Shown here one piece after another: positions 58,981 through 64,000 of a DNA stretch of 64,000 bases. Origin of the DNA: Candidatus Zixiibacteriota bacterium (GTDB taxonomy: Bacteria > RBG-13-66-14 > B26-G2 > WVWN01); the NCBI GenBank assembly GCA_030613505.1, contig JAUWLW010000007.1:1-64000 (forward strand), given 5' to 3'. Each line of letters opens with the position of its first letter. The stretch's first letter is position 1. The notes below the pieces were generated by a model that saw only the letters and a program-made list of their open reading frames with translations, did no database searches and had not been told where the DNA came from. Made by a program: the position numbers and the translations under genes.

Positions 58981-59268
58981 ATGCCTTCTGCCGATGTCGT
59001 TAGGCGCAGGTTATTATTTTCGGGTATAGTCCAAGGGGTGGGGTTCCGCTATTGGGCGGTGCGCGAATCGGCGGCCTTTAGCGTGACCGGCTACGTGCGG
59101 AACTTGTACGACGGCTCGGTGGAGGCCGTTCTGGAAGGGCCGCGCGACGACGTGACGAACTTCGAACGGGTTCTCCGAGAAGGGCCGCCCTACGGTCGCA
59201 TCCGTCGCGTGGACGGGATGGATGAGGAGCCGAGGGGAAAATTCGCATCGTTCGACGTTAAATTTTGA
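58981..59268 (+). CDS. acyP: Acylphosphatase
   Basis: A small 95-residue ferredoxin-fold hydrolase of acylphosphates. GIVQGVGFRYW contains the substrate-binding Arg, and GYVRNLYDGSVE the catalytic Asn. RVDGMDEEPRGKFASFDV is the usual C-terminal strand region. Six bases follow the preceding gene. Confidence 0.95.
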   Translation: MPSADVVRRRLLFSGIVQGVGFRYWAVRESAAFSVTGYVRNLYDGSVEAVLEGPRDDVTNFERVLREGPPYGRIRRVDGMDEEPRGKFASFDVKF

Positions 59269-59282
59269 AAGGGGTGAAAATA

Positions 59283-61115
59283 ATGTTTAGGTATAGACTA
59301 TGCGCGGTTGCATTTTGCGTTGTTTTACTGTGCCCCGCGGTTACTGGCGCGACTCTCGAAGAGTTCGACGAAGTGCCGGTTACGCGTTGGGTTGACGGCG
59401 GCGGCGCAGAGCTAAAAACGCTCGAGCAAGTAAGGGCTTCGTGGTCGTCCAATTCGCCCTTCTTCATCGTACCCGTAAGACCTCCTCAACGGCGCGGGAA
59501 CGTATGTTGTATCGTCGTCAACGACTCGCTTTACCCGAAAGTCGAACAAAAACTGGCGCGCGATTTCGTCGGCGCACTCGAGCGCGAGGGGTACACCGTA
59601 AATATATACCGTACGGCAGGCGGCGAGCCCAAAGACCTTCGCGATTTCTTAATCGGGCGATATAACCAAGCCAGCGGGGAATTCACTGCCATATTCGTCG
59701 GCGACCTGCCGGTAGCCATGTTCGAGATCGAGGGCGGTTTTGAAAACGGTAAGCCGTTCCCCTGTGACCTCTTCTACATGGACCTCGACGGCGTATGGAA
59801 GGACGAGGGTTACGAGGAGGGCGTCTACGACGTACACGAGGGCGCGGTGGAAGCCGACATCCGGTTCGGACGCTTGACCGCTGGCCCGCTGTCGTACGGT
59901 AGCTCCGTAGAAGCCGACCTCGTAAACCATTATATCGACAAGGTTTTGGCTTGCCGCGCCGGCGAACTCCGTTGCCTGGACAAAGCGCTATGTTACGTAG
60001 ACGACGATTGGGAGCCGTGGGGACTCGAGTGGGCGAATAATTTACGTCTCGCTTATCCCGACGCCGACGCCGTGTACGACCCATACACAACGTGGGATAC
60101 CGACTACGAAACCCGCCTTCGTCACGACTACGAATTCATTCAAGTTTGCGTGCACTCTAATCCTCTCCTCCACCAATTCTTGCGCCCGGGCAGCCGCTCG
60201 AGCTATACGTATATGAGCGAACTCCACACCATCAAACCCTTGGCTCTTTTCTACAATCTATTCGCGTGCTACAACGCCCGTTTCACCGAGACCGACTACA
60301 TGGCCGGGTGGTACGCTTTTATGAACAACGACTACGGCCTAGCGGCGGTAGGCTCGACCAAAAGCGGGGGGATGTTGCACTTCGACGACTTCTACCGCCC
60401 CCTCGGCGGCGGAAAGACGCTCGGCGAAGCCTTCCGCTATTGGCTCGCGAAATGGGCGGACGCCAACGGCAAAACGAGCCGTGACTGGCACTACGGCATG
60501 ACCGTCGTCGGCGACCCGACGTTGCGTATAAGGCCGGACTATATCCCCGTCCTCATCCGCGGCTTCTCGGCCCGGAACGTTGGCGACGCCGTAGCGTTGG
60601 CGTGGGATTACGACCGCTTTTTTCCGGTACGCGGTTTTAACCTTTATCGCGCGTCGGGTGTGAGCGGACTTTCGGACTACAACCGCGTTAACCGCGCCCT
60701 GATCACCGGAACGCCGCCCATGCGGTACGTCGACGAAGGCGTATCGTCGGGGAGGACTTATACGTACGAACTCGAAGCCATTAAGGGTACTGCCCGGCGA
60801 ATAGTGGCGTCGGTCGACGTCGACGTAAAGGGGAAAAGGCCGCTGTCATTCGCTCTCGCACCACCTAGCCCCAACCCGGCCTACCATCAGACGACGATAA
60901 GGTTCGCCGTCCGGGGCCCCGGCGCCACGCTGGCCGTTTACGACGTCAAAGGACGTAAAATCAAGCAGTTCGACATATCGTCGGCAGGCCCGGGCCTCGT
61001 TACGTGGCAATTGAACGGCGGCGACGGTCGGCCCCTGGCGCCGGGCATATACATCATAAGGCTCCAAAACGGCCTTGACGTCGCCGCAGCCAGGCTCGTC
61101 GTGGTCCGCCGTTGA
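59283..61115 (+). CDS. Secreted clostripain/gingipain-fold peptidase with type-IX-like C-terminal domain
   Basis: A 610-residue exported protein (ATG 59283 after AGGGGTG; TTG 59265 less likely). Signal peptide to about residue 20. A caspase-like peptidase domain follows (about 60-425): CIVVNDSLYPKVEQKLARDF, AIFVGDLPVA, IRFGRL, and a probable His-Cys dyad, His291 in VCVHSNP and Cys329 in FNLFACYNARF (inferred from gingipain C25). An Fn3-like segment (about 430-520) precedes a ~85-residue FlgD-like/Por-type tail with SPNPAYHQTTIRF and APGIYIIRL. The end overlaps the sigma-factor region closely. Confidence 0.82.
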   Translation: MFRYRLCAVAFCVVLLCPAVTGATLEEFDEVPVTRWVDGGGAELKTLEQVRASWSSNSPFFIVPVRPPQRRGNVCCIVVNDSLYPKVEQKLARDFVGALEREGYTVNIYRTAGGEPKDLRDFLIGRYNQASGEFTAIFVGDLPVAMFEIEGGFENGKPFPCDLFYMDLDGVWKDEGYEEGVYDVHEGAVEADIRFGRLTAGPLSYGSSVEADLVNHYIDKVLACRAGELRCLDKALCYVDDDWEPWGLEWANNLRLAYPDADAVYDPYTTWDTDYETRLRHDYEFIQVCVHSNPLLHQFLRPGSRSSYTYMSELHTIKPLALFYNLFACYNARFTETDYMAGWYAFMNNDYGLAAVGSTKSGGMLHFDDFYRPLGGGKTLGEAFRYWLAKWADANGKTSRDWHYGMTVVGDPTLRIRPDYIPVLIRGFSARNVGDAVALAWDYDRFFPVRGFNLYRASGVSGLSDYNRVNRALITGTPPMRYVDEGVSSGRTYTYELEAIKGTARRIVASVDVDVKGKRPLSFALAPPSPNPAYHQTTIRFAVRGPGATLAVYDVKGRKIKQFDISSAGPGLVTWQLNGGDGRPLAPGIYIIRLQNGLDVAAARLVVVRR

Positions 61116-61123
61116 GGAAGAAA

Positions 61124-62101
61124 GTGGCAAAAAAACCACGCCCGGACAAAAGTCCCGAAAAACCGGACCGTCTCGACGAAAAGGCGGAAGCCGAAGAAGA
61201 AGACGCCCTCGGCCCCGACCAGATCTCCGAGGTCATAGACGAGCTCGAGTCGGAGAAGGAATACGAGGCCAACCTCGTGCGGGCATACCTGTCGGATATC
61301 TGCAAGATCTCCATTCTAACTAAAGAGGAAGAAATCGAGCTGGCTCGGAAGATAGAGAAGGGCGACGCCGACGCCAGGGCGAAGATGATCGTCTCCAACT
61401 TGCGCCTCGTCGTAAACGTAGCGAAGCAGTTTATCGGCCGGGGGATGTTTTTCCTAGACCTCATAGAGGAAGGGAACCTAGGGCTCATCCGCGCGGTAGA
61501 GAAATTCTCTTACCATAAAGGTTTTCGGTTCAGCACGTACGCGACGTGGTGGATTCGGCAGACTATTAACCGAGCGCTGATAAACCAGGGTAGAACGATA
61601 AGGGTACCGGTACACGTCGTCGACCTCACCAAGAAATATTTCCGTACTTTGCAAAGACTGGCTCACGAGCTGGAACGGGAACCCGCGCCGGCGGAAGTAG
61701 CAACTGTCATGGGTATCTCGCAGGAACAGGTTGAACGGATCCTCTTATCGTCGCGAAGGACCTACAAACTGGACGCGGATTTACCGGGGGCCGAGAGGTC
61801 CCTCTTGGAGAAAGTCGAGGACGACAAGGCCGAGGCGCCGTACGCCACGGCTTATTTGCTCGTGCGGTACGGCAGACTAGCCGAATTAATGAAACGTCTC
61901 AGCAAACGTGAACAGGAAGTTTTACGGATGAGGTTCGGCCTTGACGGTTACGAACAACTTACCTTGAAAAAGACCGGCGAGAAATTGGGGATAACGCGCG
62001 AACGCGTACGGCAAATCGAGAAAGAGGCTTTGAATAAATTACGTCAAATGGCCAAGGCCGAGGGGGGAGTAACCGACGGTTTGTTCGGCGACGTTACATA
62101 A
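61124..62101 (+). CDS. Primary-type sigma-70 factor
   Basis: A 325-residue RpoD/RpoS-like sigma factor from GTG 61124 (GAGGA five bases upstream; TTG 61112 alternative). A charged N-terminal tail replaces region 1.1. Then region 1.2 (LVRAYLSDICKISILTKEEE), region 2 with the -10 motif FSYHKGFRFSTYATWWIRQTINRA, region 3 (DLTKKYFRTLQRLAHEL), and region 4.2 with TGEKLGITRERVRQIEKEAL. It would recognise TTGACA/TATAAT, like the promoters listed here. No housekeeping-size region 1.1 is present, so it may be principal in a lineage lacking that region or an alternative RpoS-like factor. Confidence 0.92.
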   Translation: MAKKPRPDKSPEKPDRLDEKAEAEEEDALGPDQISEVIDELESEKEYEANLVRAYLSDICKISILTKEEEIELARKIEKGDADARAKMIVSNLRLVVNVAKQFIGRGMFFLDLIEEGNLGLIRAVEKFSYHKGFRFSTYATWWIRQTINRALINQGRTIRVPVHVVDLTKKYFRTLQRLAHELEREPAPAEVATVMGISQEQVERILLSSRRTYKLDADLPGAERSLLEKVEDDKAEAPYATAYLLVRYGRLAELMKRLSKREQEVLRMRFGLDGYEQLTLKKTGEKLGITRERVRQIEKEALNKLRQMAKAEGGVTDGLFGDVT

Positions 62102-62128
62102 CGTCGTGCCGGCCGAAAGGAGCGTTAA

Positions 62129-62653
62129 GTGGTCGAAGAGAAGTTGAAAAGTCGTATCCGGGACGTTCCCGATTGGCCTAAAGAAGGGATCATATTTAAA
62201 GACATAACGACCCTGCTGCGAGATCCGGAGGCTTTCAAGCTCGCCGTAGACGCCTTGGCCGATAGATATCGCGACCGCGATATTAACTGCGTGGCTTCCG
62301 TAGAAGCCAGGGGTTTTATCTTGGGCGCTCCCGTAGCTTACCTCCTTGACGTAGGTTTCGTGCCCATACGCAAACCGGGCAAATTGCCCTGCGAAACGCG
62401 GCGCGAAGAATACGAACTGGAATACGGGACCGACGCCGTAGAAGTGCATGCCGACGCTTTCGACGCCGGCGACCGAGTACTGGTATGTGACGACCTCCTG
62501 GCGACGGGCGGCACGGCGCTCGCTACGGCGAGGCTGGTGGAATCTTGCGACGCGACCGTGGAAGCTTTCGTATTCCTAGTCGAACTTGACTTTTTGTCGG
62601 GGCGCGATAAGATCCGCGACTACGAAGTGTTTTCGATAATCCATTACGACTAG
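62129..62653 (+). CDS. apt: Adenine phosphoribosyltransferase
   Basis: Salvages adenine with PRPP to AMP. The 174 residues include RDVPDWPKEGIIFKDIT at the start, EARGFILGAPVAY, the flexible-loop PGKLPCETRREEYELEYGTD and the PRPP site VLVCDDLLATGGTA. GTG start with GAAAGGAG upstream. Adenine could arise from methylthioadenosine turnover, linking it with mtnA, but the genes are far apart. Confidence 0.96.
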   Translation: MVEEKLKSRIRDVPDWPKEGIIFKDITTLLRDPEAFKLAVDALADRYRDRDINCVASVEARGFILGAPVAYLLDVGFVPIRKPGKLPCETRREEYELEYGTDAVEVHADAFDAGDRVLVCDDLLATGGTALATARLVESCDATVEAFVFLVELDFLSGRDKIRDYEVFSIIHYD

Positions 62654-62667
62654 TTTAGCACGCAATA

Positions 62668-62696
62668 TTGCACGAAACGCTTTATTATGTTATATA
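62668..62696 (+). promoter_or_regulatory. Sigma-70 promoter of tRNA-Arg
   Basis: TTGCAC (62668-62673), a 17-base spacer and TATATA (62691-62696), in an AT-rich stretch directly before the tRNA. Confidence 0.65.
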
Positions 62697-62716
62697 TTAT
62701 ATTCGGAGAGCCGGAA

Positions 62717-62790
62717 GCGCCCGTAGCTCAGCCGGATAGAGCGGTGGTTTCCTAAACCATAGGTCGGAGGTTCGAATCCTCTCGGGCGCA
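62717..62790 (+). tRNA. tRNA-Arg (anticodon CCT)
   Basis: A 74-base cloverleaf: acceptor GCGCCCG/CGGGCGC with discriminator A, D-arm GCTC...GAGC, anticodon stem GTGGT/ACCAT with loop TTCCTAA (CCT) and T-arm GGAGG-TTCGAAT-CCTCT. It reads AGG. Confidence 0.93.
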
Positions 62791-62812
62791 AAAGGCCGTC
62801 CTTGGAGCCGAT

Positions 62813-64000
62813 ATGGAATTTTACCTAAATATCAACGGGAACCAACGCGGGCCGCTAGACGAAGCCGAATTCCGCGAACTGGTGCGGAACAAGGCCGTGT
62901 CGCAGGAAGACTACGTTTGGGAAGCGAAGCAGGGTAGGTGGATTAAAATCAAATTCTACGCGGAGCTGGCCGCGGTTTTCGAAGAGGAAACGACCGCCCC
63001 GCCCGCGGAGGAAGAAGGATATTTTATCAACGTCGAAGGCAAAACCGGCGGCCCGTTCCTCAAGGATGCCATAATCAAAGAAATTGAAAGAGGCCGTTTC
63101 CAACGTTCCCATTTCGTCTGGGACGCCGAATCTAACCGATGGTTAAAAGCCTCGGAACACGCCGTATTCGCGGAATTACTTACCGAAGCCACGCCCCCGA
63201 AGGCCGTAAAAAAATATTACCTCAGTAAAGAAGGTGCGCGTTACGGCCCATTCGAATTCGGAGAAGTCGAAGAAAAGATTTTGAGCGGCGAGTTCGACCG
63301 GAGCCACTACGCTTGGGAACCGCAACTGAAGAAGTGGGTGGAACTCGCCGAGGTAGCCGACTTCGCGGATATATTCGCCGATTTAGCGGCTCCGGAACCG
63401 GAAGTTCCCCCGCCCATGCCGGTCCCGGAACCGACGACGCCGGCGCCGCCTGGCCCGGTCGCACCGCCGGAAAGGGCACCTCCGGAACCCATGCCGGCCC
63501 CGCCCGCCGAGGCGGGTTTAGCTCCGCCGCTCGAGTTGGCCGCTCCGCCTACGGAGCCAAAACCCCCCCCGGGACCGGTAGGGGTCCAACCTTTAGCCCC
63601 AGGCGCGGAACCGGCGATTACGCCGCCGGGAAGAGGTATCCCGGAGCCCCAAGTGGGAGATCTGGTTTCGATTTCCATACCCCCTCCTACGGCCGACGAT
63701 AAACCGCCGCCACCCGACGTGTCGAAAGTCTCGGTCGACGAGGTCGAGTTTAAGAAAGTATCAGCTGAGGAAGAAGAAGTTGCGTTGGGGAAGGGTAAAG
63801 ACGTAAAGATCGACCGCACGGTCGTATTGGATCTCTCGCGGCCTTCGTTTATCAGGCGCTTCGCAGCGCAATTGGTAGACCTATTCTTTATAAGCCTTTC
63901 TTATTTCGCCGTCGCTCTTATATTCAGCTTTTTGGAGATGAACCCGTACCTGCCGGGGCCCGACAGGTACTATTACCAACAATGGTTTTGGGGCGTGATA
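62813..64000 (+). CDS. GYF-like repeat plus RDD-family membrane protein (partial)
   Basis: Open from ATG 62813 through the window end, 396 codons. Three GYF_2/DUF4339-type modules occur (residues about 1-60, 68-130 and 140-195), each with YxxxxGxxxGP near the start and a conserved Trp (YVWEAKQGRW, FVWDAESNRW, YAWEPQLKKW). A Pro/Ala/Glu-rich linker (about 200-335) leads to an RDD domain at about 345 (RPSFIRRFAAQLVDLFFISLSYF) with its first membrane helix. The protein is a membrane-anchored cytoplasmic interaction scaffold by family expectation; its partner is unknown. Confidence 0.82.
   Translation, partial: MEFYLNINGNQRGPLDEAEFRELVRNKAVSQEDYVWEAKQGRWIKIKFYAELAAVFEEETTAPPAEEEGYFINVEGKTGGPFLKDAIIKEIERGRFQRSHFVWDAESNRWLKASEHAVFAELLTEATPPKAVKKYYLSKEGARYGPFEFGEVEEKILSGEFDRSHYAWEPQLKKWVELAEVADFADIFADLAAPEPEVPPPMPVPEPTTPAPPGPVAPPERAPPEPMPAPPAEAGLAPPLELAAPPTEPKPPPGPVGVQPLAPGAEPAITPPGRGIPEPQVGDLVSISIPPPTADDKPPPPDVSKVSVDEVEFKKVSAEEEEVALGKGKDVKIDRTVVLDLSRPSFIRRFAAQLVDLFFISLSYFAVALIFSFLEMNPYLPGPDRYYYQQWFWGVI

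Overview
The window is gene-dense bacterial DNA of moderately high GC content. No rRNA, insertion sequence, phage, CRISPR array or plasmid function is visible, and no stretch of 300 bases lacks a gene. The cell envelope is Gram-negative: there are LptA-like and LptB lipopolysaccharide-export proteins, an outer-membrane beta-barrel ending in Phe-Thr-Phe, lgt with several lipoproteins, and a secreted protease ending in a type-IX-secretion-like domain. GTG and TTG starts are frequent. Promoters are close to the sigma-70 consensus, nearly all with 17-bp spacers. This suits an uncultured lineage of the Fibrobacteres-Chlorobi-Bacteroidetes kind; the assignment is inference.

Layout: 1-9 kb, minus strand: an exported protein (partial), leuS, hemW, a lipoprotein, then mtnA-deoB-outer-membrane protein as one overlapping unit. 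9-24 kb, mostly plus: a PLP-homeostasis protein, DUF4388, paired small lipoproteins, cdd, a DUF362 ferredoxin, endonuclease V, nitroreductase, L,D-transpeptidase, lgt, asnS, a chloride-channel remnant and two CorC-type proteins. 24-30 kb: DUF4388, HD-GYP, two DUF3795-type cysteine-rich proteins, a probable selenoprotein whose TGA codon lies at 28132, and pyrimidine-nucleoside phosphorylase. 30-36 kb: two large paralogous membrane proteins of glycosyltransferase-C type, then lptA-lptB. 36-48.5 kb: rpoN, lpdA, lipA, hpf, ptsN, hprK and a complete mannose-type PTS with ptsH and ptsI, into which a GH57 glucanotransferase gene is built. 48.5-54.7 kb: lipoprotein, DUF4416, tsaE-tsaB-rimI, and on the minus strand coaE-queD-queC-DUF366-queE. 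54.7-64 kb: CAP-domain protein, nadA-nadC, MerR, two tRNA-Pro genes, acylphosphatase, secreted protease, a primary-type sigma factor, apt, tRNA-Arg and a GYF/RDD membrane protein cut by the window end.

Working together: the rpoN-hpf-ptsN-hprK-PTS block resembles the proteobacterial rpoN locus extended into a whole sugar transporter and carbon-control system, since HPr keeps both its His and Ser phosphorylation sites. Salvage genes (deoB, mtnA, cdd, pyrimidine phosphorylase, apt) are scattered. The most unusual item is the selenoprotein candidate of the C_GCAxxG_C_C family: TGA replaces the first of its four invariant cysteines and is followed by a bacterial SECIS-like hairpin.
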